DNA of 64,000 nucleotides from Glebionis coronaria. Its lineage: Eukaryota > Streptophyta > Magnoliopsida > Asterales > Asteraceae. The position numbers and the translations under genes were made by a program. The DNA is taken from assembly GCA_025667525.1 (NCBI GenBank), contig JANFOE010000054.1:558001-622000 (forward strand), read 5' to 3'. Shown in pieces: positions 46,740-58,039 of this stretch; the first letter of the stretch is position 1, and each line of letters starts with the position of its first letter. The notes under the pieces were generated by a model. It saw only the letters and a list, made by a program, of their open reading frames with translations. It was not told where the DNA came from and did no database searches.

Positions 46740-48400
46740 CTAACATGTAATGAGTTTTTAAGTTAACCGGAAGTCTGCTACTCGGTATATTTGATATTGA
46801 TCTCCCTTTTGCAGTTATTAAAGGACTAGCTATCGCTTCAACTATTTTTATATGTTTGTTTCATTTGTTTCTGAGAACTCTAAGTAGCTTTACTTATGTT
46901 ACATTTTTGCATCTCTAACTTTAGTATAAGCTTCTAATACTTCATTGGAAAAAAAGTGGAGTCCTGAAAACCATATAGACCCAAATCGACGCATTTTAAA
47001 CCCGAATCTATCTAAACTCGTGTCTAGAAGACCCATCTAAACCCGGGGCGAATTTACACCCAAAGACATCTAGACCCGGCCCATGACGAACCTCACCGTA
47101 AACCGACCCACCTATTTTTCATGATCTAAGACCTGGCCCCATTTAAACCTAAACACATCTAGACCCGTCGTGAACCAGCCCCAACCCAAACCCAAACCCA
47201 AACCCACCCATATATTTTGCGGCTACTTTTGTTCTTTCCCGCTCTTTTCTTATCTCTTTCCTGCCCAAACACCCAATCCACCAACTCTCTATAAATGACA
47301 TTCACTTTTAGGTATCTCACAGCTCAATCTCTGTGTTATTAAAATTCTTACCAACACAAGTATACCAAGTTTTATGTGGCTGCCAAACCTTTTAGTGTTA
47401 AGTTCTAATCAAGATTATAATTTATTTATGCTTTTATTTTTTGACACACAAACAAGATATATAATTTCTTGTTGAAATAGGTGGTCTCGGAATATTAGGT
47501 ACATAAAATTCCAAAACACCCCTCGTTTTATTACTCTTTATCTTTCATTATGCATTTATGTTTTTTTTCTTCATATTGGATGTATAATTTATGTGCATTT
47601 ATTTATTAAAATAACATAAAGAAGCTAGTTTAGTCTTAACACCTATAAAGTTTGGTACTCCAATAAATATATATAGTGAACTAGTTTAACCCTAAATGAA
47701 TTTATCTCTATTATTTAGGCATGATGATGACGTGTATTCTACTAATGGAGCTAATGAAAAAACAAACGGAGGAGGAAGTAATGGCTCGACAGTATCATGT
47801 CAACTGGATCATCATAAAAGCGAGACTGGTTTCCATTCACTGACAACCACGTACAGAAAAATCTCCACCTCTTTCCTGAGCAAAGTTATACTCGTTTTGA
47901 GAGAAAAATAAAAACTTTTTCTTGCTCTTTAGGACGGCTAGTTGATTTAACTTCTATAAAATGGATTCCATTTGGAACTTCAATCTCTATATCATACAAC
48001 AAACGCGACGCAACAATATCATTAATCTATCAAACAATGTAGCCCGCCATTCCACCATACTACCGACTCGATGTTTAACAAGCACATAAAGCCCTCCAGT
48101 AAGTACTTCTAAACCTAGTTTATGTTTCATAAAAACTCTTCAATTTTTATTGTGTGTCGCCGACGGTTGATAATATTAGTCCTGGAGAAACCTATCTTGG
48201 AGATGTTGCCTTAGATGCTGCGGATGCACTTATGTCAATTTCTAGCTTCATTTGACAATCACCCGTGCACAATATACAACGGTTTCATATCTTTTTTCGA
48301 CTGCCACAGGAACCGAACCGTGTTCTAGGTGAGTTGTCTAAATTTCTGAAGTTGATAAACATAATGGCTGGAATCACTAGAGTTTGGTGAGGGGATATTT
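46740..48400 (+). pseudogene. Degenerate gene copy D
   Basis: Paralogue of copy B without the hAT-like MITE. E2F-like TTTCCTGCC (47257-47265), TATA CTATAAATG (47289-47297). The exon-like block 47719-47911 is the best preserved coding piece: it opens after 'ctattatttag' and reads DDDVYSTNGANEKTNGGG ... YRKISTSFLSKVILVLREK before a stop. A further block at 48180-48270 reads GETYLGDVALDAADALMSIS before a stop. The two together suggest a real spliced ancestral gene. I do not recognise the family. Confidence 0.55.
47257..47297 (+). promoter_or_regulatory. E2F-like box (degenerate) and TATA box, copy D
   Basis: TTTCCTGCC, a one-base change from the box in A and B, then CTATAAATG. Confidence 0.45.
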
Positions 48401-48417
48401 CTTTCGGCTTTTATTGC

Positions 48418-49140
48418 CGGCTTATGGCTTATTGGTTTTTGGGTTATGTTTCATTAGTTCACTTTTTGTGCTTTCGTGGAACCAAAACAATGTATTTTTA
48501 TCAGTGAACAATAATTTTAAGACAGATGAATAATTTTAACACATATGAAGTACATAGCTTAGGTTTGGCTTACCTAATTTGTTTACGGTATGGGTTGAAA
48601 TGAATATGGGCATACTCAAGTTCGATTGACCTACTCTTCTCATTTTGTAATAATACGCAACGATTTATGATAGATGTACTTATGTTGATTGGGGGTTGTA
48701 GGAGAATGAATGTCTCGTGAAGTGGGCCAAGTTTAATGACGACATTTAAAGAAGGCTTGGAATATAGCAAGGAGGATGTCAAAAGTTGGACCATGGGTTA
48801 CAAAACATTTTGTGTTATGTGATACGGGAGAGAACAATAATGAGTAAGGTTGAAAGGTTAAACTCAAAAAATGCAAAAGTTCAATTGTTGTCCCTTTTTA
48901 GTCACTTAAGAATCATTATTTATTAAAAAAATGTTTTTTTTAATATCAAAAGGTGGTCTGACTATATATTCCCCTCGCTATAAACATTACACTGAACGAA
49001 AATCACTAAATGTATAGTGAGACCACCTTTTGATATCAAAAAAATACAATTCAAGCGACTAAAATGGGACAACATAAGTAGCTTCGGGTACCTTTGCATT
49101 TTCGGGATTAACCTCCCACTCTCCCAGCCCCACTCACGTT
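48418..49140. repeat. Unit D flank, with a ~25-bp inverted pair
   Basis: Matches 32058-33160. An arm aatatcaaaaggtggtctga (48942) is inverted at about 49010-49036, with ~45 bp between the arms. Copy B has only one arm, so the inversion-duplication is specific to D. Confidence 0.6.
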
Positions 49141-50062
49141 GTATTCTCTAGAGTGTATTGTGCTTGTAGTAATGTCTAGTCTTTATTGTTAGAATATGAT
49201 TAGTCGTTTTGGTTTAAACTGTTGGTTGGATCTGTTTCATTTGGCAAAACCTAAAAATAAAACACACTCCAATGAAGAACTGTCCGACTTATATTGCAAT
49301 GGAATTTGATGAACGGTTGATTCAATGTGTTTGGTGAAGGTCCTTTTGATTCTTTAGATCATTACCTTTTTTCCACTGAGTTTCTTAATAGCTTTTCAAA
49401 ATATTTCATCGACACTGACGAGTATAATAAGATTTGCACATTGAAGCGGGTTTTACAAAACCTGTATTTTTGCGTTTGTGTGGTACAAAAACTACATAAT
49501 AAGAGGGTGTGAACTTTGAACCGGAATTTTTTGGTGACATCTTTTGTGCAGAGCAACTTCAGGCATTTAGAAATTGTATCATGGTGAACAAACAAGGTTA
49601 ATTCATATAGTTCAAATATAATTTAAAATGATTGTTCCAACAACCCACTTTAGTGGCCAACTTTTAATTTGCGATGAAAAATTGAAAATAAGGTCACGTA
49701 CTCGATAATGCATGATAGTTTTAAAAGGAAAAAATTTGTTACAGTCATGGCTCCAACTTGGCAAATAATTTTGAAAATTTAGACAGAACCGGCTTTACCA
49801 GTCCCGACCCAAAGACCTAAAACACGAAATCATAAGGACCAAGACCGGACTGATGACCACTCGGGGTAGGTTTAGTCTTACCTCGGGTCAATCAGTTCGG
49901 TCCTCGATTTTGGACATGGTAGACCAAACAGCTGTGTCCATGTATACATGAAGTCTTGTTCACTATACTTTAAAGATACATTTGTTACTTCATACGTACT
50001 CTTGTTCAAAACATACACCTAAAACTACAAGCTACAACTCCTAATTTGTCTTATATATGTAA
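49140..50062. repeat. Tail segment T3 of unit D
   Basis: Paralogue of T1 and T2, ending at the Mutator-like insertion. It includes 'gtgtttggtgaaggtcctt' and 'cttaatagctttt' as in T1. Confidence 0.65.
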
Positions 50063-50798
50063 GGGTAAATGTCATAAATACACAATGTACTTTCTTAGAT
50101 TATCCATTATGTCCATCGAACTATTTTATGTACAAAATGCATACTTGACTGGAAAATTACCTTTGACTTAACTGAACAACAAGTTATCGTTAGTACTTTC
50201 GTTAACTTGGCCACACTTTTCATCCTTTCGTTAACTTAGCCACATTTTTCATCCTTTACTTAACCAGACAAAGAGATAACATCTGGATTCATAAACTGCA
50301 TCTTCATCATCTCCATTTCAAGAACTTCCATCTAGCTATTAACCATATACTAAAAAAATAGAACCAATCTTACTAAAACTCAAATCATTTCAATATACTC
50401 ATATCATCATCTCTAAGTCATTAATTCACACACTTCAATCCTAAATCAAAATCACATATCTAAGGTCATTCTAACACTGCAACACCATAAACCAAATCAA
50501 AATCTGACACTGATAATTAAGATCTTGGTTACCCAGATCCAATTTGGTTATCAAGATTTGGTTATGAGTGATTAATTATTCGTGGTAAATCGAGCAATCC
50601 AAAACGCAAGATTTGGTTATCAGTGATTTGGTTCCTGACTTTGTTGTGTTCACTACAAGAAAAAAAAGTCAAAACCATTGTGCAAAATTCCAGCAAGGAC
50701 AAAATTTAGATCCTTATAAACTCTAATCATCAAGTCAAGTTACACTAAACTGATAATGACCATAATCTTAAATCGCTCATAAATTTAGACTTTATAGT

Positions 50799-53728
50799 TG
50801 TAACACCTCATTTTGATAATGGAATGTCACGCGTAATTATGGCGTGTCATCAAAGCATACAAGGATAAATGTATAAAACATTACATGACCATAGGGATAA
50901 CCGGAATCAAACATCGGTTCCCAAACATATGCCCAAAACATAATAAAGCCAAAATAAATGAATGAAAGACTAAACAAGCATAAGTATATGAAGGCAAAAA
51001 GGAACAGAAGTCTCTAGCAGCTTCCATCATATGCACGTCCTCCAATTGCTCGAGTCTTTCCTAGGGTACCTGCCGTTTTCGGACATGGAAAAGAAAGTAA
51101 CGGCTGAGCAAAGCGCTCAGTACACGGATATAGACATAGTATACATGACTAAAACATAATAAAGACTTAATGGCAGCGGAAATGTATAAGTCCTGGAAAA
51201 CTTGGAACATGTTCATAAAACTGGTTTTATAGTTTGAAAAGCCTTATGTTTATCTTATGAAAACTGTTTGACATATTTTACCATTAGCCAATATAGATCA
51301 TGAAAATCCACCGTGCATGAATACTTGGAGGGGTGACCTCATCATGCAAATTAGAGGGGCTGCCTTTAATTTAATATACTGGTTTTGGGTAGGAGGGATC
51401 AGCTCCTTGTGAAGGATGCAAGGCACACACCACATTCACCATGAAATCCTGACTGAAACATGTAACTAGGATGCACCCATACGCCCCACATGATAAATAT
51501 AAATAATATGGCCAAAAGCTGAAGGGACGCCATGAGCAATCACTCCGCCGTGGTGAAGTCATAACATTGGTGCCTCCAATGTTATGGTTATGGTACCTCC
51601 ATAACTAGGTGAAACTGGTCATGTATGTATATGGCTTTAGGTATTCTAATTAAACATAAGCAATTCAAAAACATATAAAACAAATACTGGGAAAACAGTT
51701 GGCTGCATACGGGGAATCCTAATAAGGAAAGAATGTCCATACTGAAAGGACGGGAATCCGTACCTTATGTCCAGTGACGGAGAAGACGACTGAGAGGAAT
51801 CCTACTTCCGTATCACTAATGCTACATGAATACATACATGAATAAGTATGTGACTACTAAATGCGTAACTGGTTTTATATCATGTCTTAGCTTATTTTAT
51901 ATGTTCATATCATGTTTTACTGTTTAAAGCCTTAAACTGTGTTTATCTTATATTTTGTCTATTCTGATTAAGTATTTCTGGTATTTCATGTATTATTATA
52001 CTTACTTTGTAATAATAAGTAACTTTCCAAAAATAGCAGGTTTCCTAAAATATAAAGTTTCCAAAAATAGAAAGTTTCCAAAAATAGAAAGTTACCAAAA
52101 ATAGAAAGTTTCCAAGAATAAAAAGTTTCCAAAAATAGAAAGTTTCCAAAAATAGAAAGTTTCCAAAAATAGAATTACTGCTTAAAATAGATAAGTTTCT
52201 AAAAATAGAAAGTTTCCATAAAGAGATTAGCTGCCTTATTTAAATAAGTTTCCATAAATAGATTAGCTGTCTGAAATAAATAAGTTTCTAAAAATAGAAA
52301 GTTTCCATAATTAGATATAAGCCGGTTAAATAAGCTAAGTATATAAGCCTAAGTGTTTTCATGATTATTTCTAAGTCATATGATATAATATATAGTTTAT
52401 TAATTATTTCATGTAATTAAAATAAACTATAGGTTAAAATATTTAATTAAAGTATAACATGTTTTTAATTAAATAAAGTTAAATACTTAGGTTAAAACAT
52501 GTATTATTATTTACTAATAATATAACCTAAGTCATGTTAATTAATTAATTATAACCATGGTTTTTAAATAATTAATTATTTATAAGTCTAAAATATAAAA
52601 TACTTAGGTTAATAATTTCATGATTTTAATAATTAATATAACCTAAGTCATGTTATTAAATTAATCATGTCATGTTCATTAATTTATTTTTAACATAAGA
52701 TTATAAAAAAATAATAATCTTAACATACACCGTGAACCGGATCTTGTCTAAGAACCATGAACCGGACATGAAATCGACGCCATACCTCGAACCACATCGG
52801 GGTTCCCCTTGTCTTGTTGCTGCCGTGGGACCCACACCAACCAACCGGGACCATATGGTCTCGGTGGTGGTCAAATAGCCAAACCGAGACCCCCTCGGGT
52901 TCGGTTTAGGCGTCGGCCAAGAACAAACACCCCTAAAAACACCCTTTTTGATTTATTCCAAAACCAATTTCATGTTAGATCTACGTTTTTAATTAGGTTT
53001 TAAAAAAACACATCATGTTCATAATTATTTAAAAGATTAAATCAAAAGAAAATGGTTAAAAGAATTACCGAATGCGTGGATCTAAACAACGATGAACAAA
53101 CACGAACACTAGCAACAAATCCAAGATCAAAGATCAAATAAACACCCCTTTGGTGTGTTTGAGGGTGGCGGCCAAAAAGAAAAGAAGAGGAGAAGGAGAA
53201 AACTTTTTAGGGTTTTCGTAAAATCTTCTGTAAAAGTGAAAAATGAGTAGTGGTTTTTCCTTTTACCCTCTTTAGTGAAAATTGAGATGAGCTTGGCCCA
53301 TCTTTCCCTTGTAGCCGCGGGTAGGGGCCCCACATGGGGTACCCGTACCGTTTTCCGTGTCTCGATGTTTAGTTATTCGTTCGTGATTATTTGTGTTCGC
53401 GTTTAATGTGTTCGCGTTTAATGTGTTCTCGTTAAGTAATTATCGTGACCTAATATATTTATTTACGCTCGTAATAAATATATATACGTAATTAATAATA
53501 GTTCGTGATTTAATTACGTTCATGATTTCATGATCGCATGTTCGTGATTAATTATTGTTTAAATAATTATTGCGTGTTCGTGCGTAATAAATACTTATCG
53601 TGTTATAACACGTACATAATACGTAAAATTCTTATTCGTGAACGTAAACATGCTATAAAAGGAAAGTTCTAATCATGTACGTACGATTATAGATGTACTG
53701 TTCATGGTAAAAGCATGCGGGTTTTACA
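50799..53728 (-). repeat. 3' LTR of retrotransposon 3 (2930 bp)
   Basis: Near-identical to 58040-60929. Contains a 17-bp tandem array (52023-52320), an AT-rich palindromic zone (52380-52700) and a GC-rich part with 'cgtgggacccacaccaacc'. Reading frames inside are shared by both LTRs only because the LTRs are copies. Confidence 0.92.
52023..52320. repeat. 17-bp tandem array (aaaaatagaaagtttcc) in LTR 3
   Basis: More than ten near-perfect units, with degenerate ones containing 'ataagtttc'. The right LTR has the matching but slightly rearranged array at 59258-59525. Confidence 0.85.
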
Positions 53729-53730
53729 AC

Positions 53731-53741
53731 TCTTCCCCCCT
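53731..53741 (-). promoter_or_regulatory. Polypurine tract of retrotransposon 3
   Basis: Plus strand tcttcccccct, i.e. AGGGGGGAAGA on the element strand, two bases from the LTR start. Confidence 0.75.
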
Positions 53742-54419
53742 AAAAAGAATAATTCGTCCCTGAATTATAGATAACGTAACTTAAAGAGAAACATACTCGA
53801 ATCCAACTGAGAGGGTATGTAAGATTAATGAACGTACAAGTGACACGGTAAAAAGGAACGTGGAACGTGACATATCTTGAAAGGACATGGAACGTGACCT
53901 GACTGAAAGGACATATCTAATTGATGAGAGAAAACGGATAAATGTCCGGATGAACTTGTCCGTTTCCAAGTGGCCTCCCTCTTGGAACGGTTCCTTCAGA
54001 AGATCTTGACACAAATGATAAATCTTGGTCCTTCTGACCTTGACTGGAATATGAAGAAATTCTTGGTTATCAACGGAAGGTAGATCCCCTAAATTCGATC
54101 GAGGAAAATAAGAGTTAACGTGCTAGGATAACTGAAATGTTACGATGCAAGACAATCTGACTTAACTGATAATTAGAAACGATGCGCGAGACATAAAGAA
54201 ACGTAGTACGTGAAAAATTTTGAACGTGATACGTGAAAAATTTTGAACGTGCTTCGTGGAGATATGGCGAGAGTAGTATGAGTAAACATATCGTGATTCA
54301 TGATACGTGTAACATATCTTGATCATGATATGAGGAACGTGGAATGAACATGACATGTGAAACATATCGTGATCATAGAATATAATGGCGGTAACGCCAA
54401 ACGCTACAAGGTGAGACGT

Positions 54420-54835
54420 GGAATACGACGTGAAACGTCTATCTAATGATGGAGAGTTATACTAAACTTGGGTCTGGTCTCTCAAGTTCTTGCAAAACTT
54501 CCCAGAACGAAATGAACGTAAAATCGTAAGCCCAGATACGATCATGAACGTGAATAGTGTCATGAACGCGAGCGCGAAAGAAAGTCGTGGAATCAGAATG
54601 AAGACGTGAAGTAATTTAGGAGTACAATTGCGAATCTTTGTCTGACCCGATAGCTGAGGGATTACCAAGTGGTCGGATGAGCTTTGGCTGGAACATGTCC
54701 GATCAATCTGTTGGTTCTGCAATCCTTGCGGATGTAAGGATTCTACAGACTTGATCAAACTGTTTGCAATAACCCAGATAACATCCTGCTTCTTCTGAGT
54801 TTGCGTTAATCTGGTAACCAAAATCCGTGGAGATC
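54420..54835 (-). pseudogene. Integrase core remnant of retrotransposon 3
   Basis: Minus strand keeps VTRLTQTQKKQDVIWVIANS, recognisable as the region after the first catalytic Asp of Ty3/gypsy integrases (normally ...HDAIWVIVDRLTKS). In shifted frames GNPSAIGSDKDS resembles the second Asp motif and ISFWEVLQEL the following helix. Many indels; dead. Downstream integrase motifs are not found. Confidence 0.55.
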
Positions 54836-55239
54836 TTGTCCCATTTTAATTCACAATTTCAGATACATAGATATGAAAACATCCTAGTTTGTTGGTGTTC
54901 TATCTTAACCTGTTGATATGTCAGGTACCTAGATATGAACGTAACTGTATCTTGCTTCGTAGAACTTGATACATAGGAGTTTGCGAAACTCTGAGTCTCT
55001 GAATCTAGACTTCTCCTAGCGTAGGATTTTCTAGAACACCTAATGTAGTGTAGGGTTCTCTCCTTTACGCATAAGCTGAGTCATGGTAAGATTAACCATA
55101 GAAACCCATGTGATTCAGTGTGTCACTGTAATCAAACAGAATTGATATTGGAAAAAATTTCCAGGGTAGAATTTCTCTTGTCATAGAATTTGCAACATAG
55201 TGCAGATATGGTCTTCGTGTTCTTCTGTAGGCTTAGAGG

Positions 55240-55620
55240 AAATCAGGTTACCCTCAATGAAAACACTGATGAATTTGCTATGAGTTCATGGAAACTCATC
55301 CTTATAATGCCGTTGGAGCATTGATGAGACTAATTCAAAATCATAAATCTAGCATGACCGAGTCGTGTACGAATAGCAGTCATGGACATGTCCTGCTTTT
55401 TTAACTCGTCACTGTTGACAGCATGATCATGAGTTCGATTTTGGAAAAATGATTAACACTATAAGGTCGATTGGACATGTTGTCAATACGTGGAGGAGAA
55501 TAACGGTCATGAATGGTGATTTGTTTAAAAATCGACGGTAGTCGACACATAATCTTATGTTACCGTCCTTCTCCTTGAAGGTTCTTCTGGAGTGTAAGGG
55601 ACAATTTTGGAGTAATCCGT
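55240..55620 (-). pseudogene. Reverse transcriptase remnant of retrotransposon 3
   Basis: Minus strand 55531-55570 reads KDGNIRLCVDYR, the start of the RT domain. Further left, in altered frames, PPRIDNM, HFSKIEL (55428-55450) and INAPTA (55307-55326) match the expected order of RT motifs. The catalytic YVDD-type motif is not preserved. Heavily mutated. Confidence 0.6.
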
Positions 55621-56170
55621 TGGTTGTGCGTAAAAGGACTTCAGTAGTCGTGTCTTACTGCCAGCTAGAAAGTTTTAGCAATCATGGCCAACAAAGCACG
55701 TGCTTGGAAAGCATAGATAATTTGTACAAATTTTCCTGATGGAAAATCAAGCTGAAAGTATTCAGGAGCCTGAACATTACTATACATAATTATGAATCGT
55801 AGCATGGTGTGTTGTTCATAGCCCATAATTAGGATAAAATTCAACTCGTGTCTGTCCGAGGAAATGCGTTTGCAGCTTGGATCTCATCATTAAGCTGAAG
55901 GAAAACCTTCGTATACGTGGGAACACGAAAGGCGTCCTTCATGGTCATGAATCATATGAAATATGGTGAAACAAATGAAAGTGACATCGGCAACGTGACA
56001 GTTCTCACTGATGCCCGATAATGGTATTGAATTTCTTGTGGCCTGATTAATACATGGCACAACAAAATGGATATACCCTTGGAGGGTACCCTGAATTTCT
56101 TAGAAATGTTCCATAGTTGGACGTGAATCATGTGTCTTGACTCGTTTCTTGGAACTACAAGCATGACCTA

Positions 56171-56360
56171 TGTCTTGACTGGTGTCTTGACATGTGTCTT
56201 CAGAAAGTATATGTGAGACATGTGTCTTGACTGATGTCTTGACATGTGCCTTCAGAAAGTATACGTGAGACATGTGTATTGACTGATGTCTTGACATGTG
56301 TCTTCAGAAAGTATACGCGAGACATGTGTCTTGACTGATGTCTTGACATGTGTCTCGAGA
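56171..56360. repeat. 52-bp tandem repeat, ~3.6 copies
   Basis: The anchor tgtcttgact recurs at 56171, 56223, 56275 (one change) and 56327, exactly 52 bp apart; units contain 'cttcagaaagtatacgtga'. Lies between the gag and RT remnants. Confidence 0.92.
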
Positions 56361-56375
56361 CGTAATTCAATAGAA

Positions 56376-56929
56376 CTACAATATTAGGTTATTATGCCAG
56401 ACTTGGCGGATCGGTTGGACTACTGATCCTTTGTATGCTTGATCACGTCCGCGGCCGGAGCCTCGGTTGCGATTTCTAGGATAGTTTCTGTCATAGTAGT
56501 GGTTACTATCGTCTTGTCTGTCAGTTCTATGACGGTCATTCTCATGACCGTGATTCATGTAACTATTCAGCTGAGTGGCCGGCTGGTACCGGTTTGCACT
56601 CATATGGCTGAAATGACAGCCGAATGACGTGTGACATGTAACTAAGAATTAGGGACAATGATTGATGGAAATCGTCTGATGGTGAAGCATCTTCTCGTCC
56701 AATTGCTTTGCTCTAACGCCTTTGTCTTCGTCTTTTATGATCTCCAGGTTGTGAACAACATACGCATCTCGTAGCGTCTCCGAACGTCAACAACATCAAC
56801 CTTTAGTAACATCTCCCAGTTATGAGCGGCATCAGCAATCTTGTAGAATATCAGCAATTGAAAATACGCCTGAGGTGATTCAGAATCGACTAGTGAATAC
56901 TCGTGAAGTATTGCAAGTGAAATACACAT
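56376..56929 (-). pseudogene. Gag remnant of retrotransposon 3
   Basis: Two short minus-strand open segments. 56735-56929 includes YFQLLIFYKIADAAHNWEML, resembling the A..WW position of Ty3/gypsy Gag. 56376-56603 is basic and Asp/Arg/Tyr-rich (NYPRNRNRGSGRGRD), like the linker before the zinc knuckle. Stops and frame changes separate them; no CCHC knuckle visible. The order relative to RT fits a minus-strand element. Confidence 0.45.
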
Positions 56930-58020
56930 GGATTAAGGTATGTGAAATACACATGGAATACGGTACATGGAGTACACACGGGATGCACATGAAATGATCG
57001 GTATGGGGTCGATCATTTGTCATGATTTAAAGAAGGTGTATCGGTTAGACGGTTAGGAAAAACCATCATGATAACCTGGCAATGCCAGTATATACCTCAT
57101 TCTGGTTGCATAGAGAAACGCTAAAGTGTGGTTACACAAAATTCAACGATGATTTGCCTGACAGCATGATCAATGAAAACCAACCATGACTATCATGAAA
57201 GCAGAATTCAATGAAATCCAACCATGTCTTTCGTGAAAGCATAAATAACAAAAGAGGCGTAAGACGTAATCAACATGAAGACGGAATTATCATGGAGGAA
57301 CATAAAACGATCTATCATAAAGGAGTGCATAACATAATCAGCATGAAACCGAAGTTAACCATGACAGTATGAAAACATACTTGACATAAAAACATAGTAA
57401 CTTATGAGGGGACATGAAAAAATTTTTATGCCAATAAATCATGAGAAAAATTTTATGCATGAAAACGGTGCATGAATGCGTAATGAAGTTTATAAAAACC
57501 TTTTATATGTGCGAGGGGACGCCTATGGGTCGGTCCCAAAACAAAAGACATGGCGAGGGGACGCCTATGGGTCGGTCCCAAAGTTAAAAGTTTCAATAAA
57601 AGCACATGCGACTAAATAGGGTCAGTCCTGTACCAACCATTACTTAGTCATAATCCCTGTAACAATGATACATGAAACATAAATAAATGAAACTTATCTG
57701 TCAAAACTTATCAGAAAAAAAAATTTATGTGACTAATTATGAACTACTGGGGTTCAGTCCACATAGTCACAGTTCACGAGGAACATTATGCATGAAACAA
57801 TGACACATAACTAAATATGAATGACGGTTGTCCATCCATATTAGTAAAACAATATCGATGAAAACATCAAGGTTAAAACCTCAAGGTGCTGAAAACATCA
57901 TGGTTAAAAAAACAATGCGTTGAAAACATCAATATGTAGAATAACAGACGTTGGCTTAGAAAGCTCCTGGTGACTACCCACTAGTCACAGGTCAAGTTTT
58001 AGAGCCTACAGGTCGAAGCC
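56930..58020 (-). other. Leader and degraded gag 5' part of retrotransposon 3
   Basis: No long frame. Contains a direct repeat gcgaggggacgcctatgggt at 57511 and 57553 (unit ~30 bp) and several 'ccaaccatgac/catgaaag' repeats (57175-57250). Confidence 0.5.
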
Positions 58021-58035
58021 TTGTCTCTGATACCA
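58021..58035 (-). promoter_or_regulatory. Primer binding site of retrotransposon 3, initiator-Met tRNA type
   Basis: Minus strand TGGTATCAGAGACAA. The first ten bases match the complement of the plant initiator tRNA-Met 3' end, four bases inside the right LTR. Confidence 0.85.
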
Positions 58036-58039
58036 TAAT

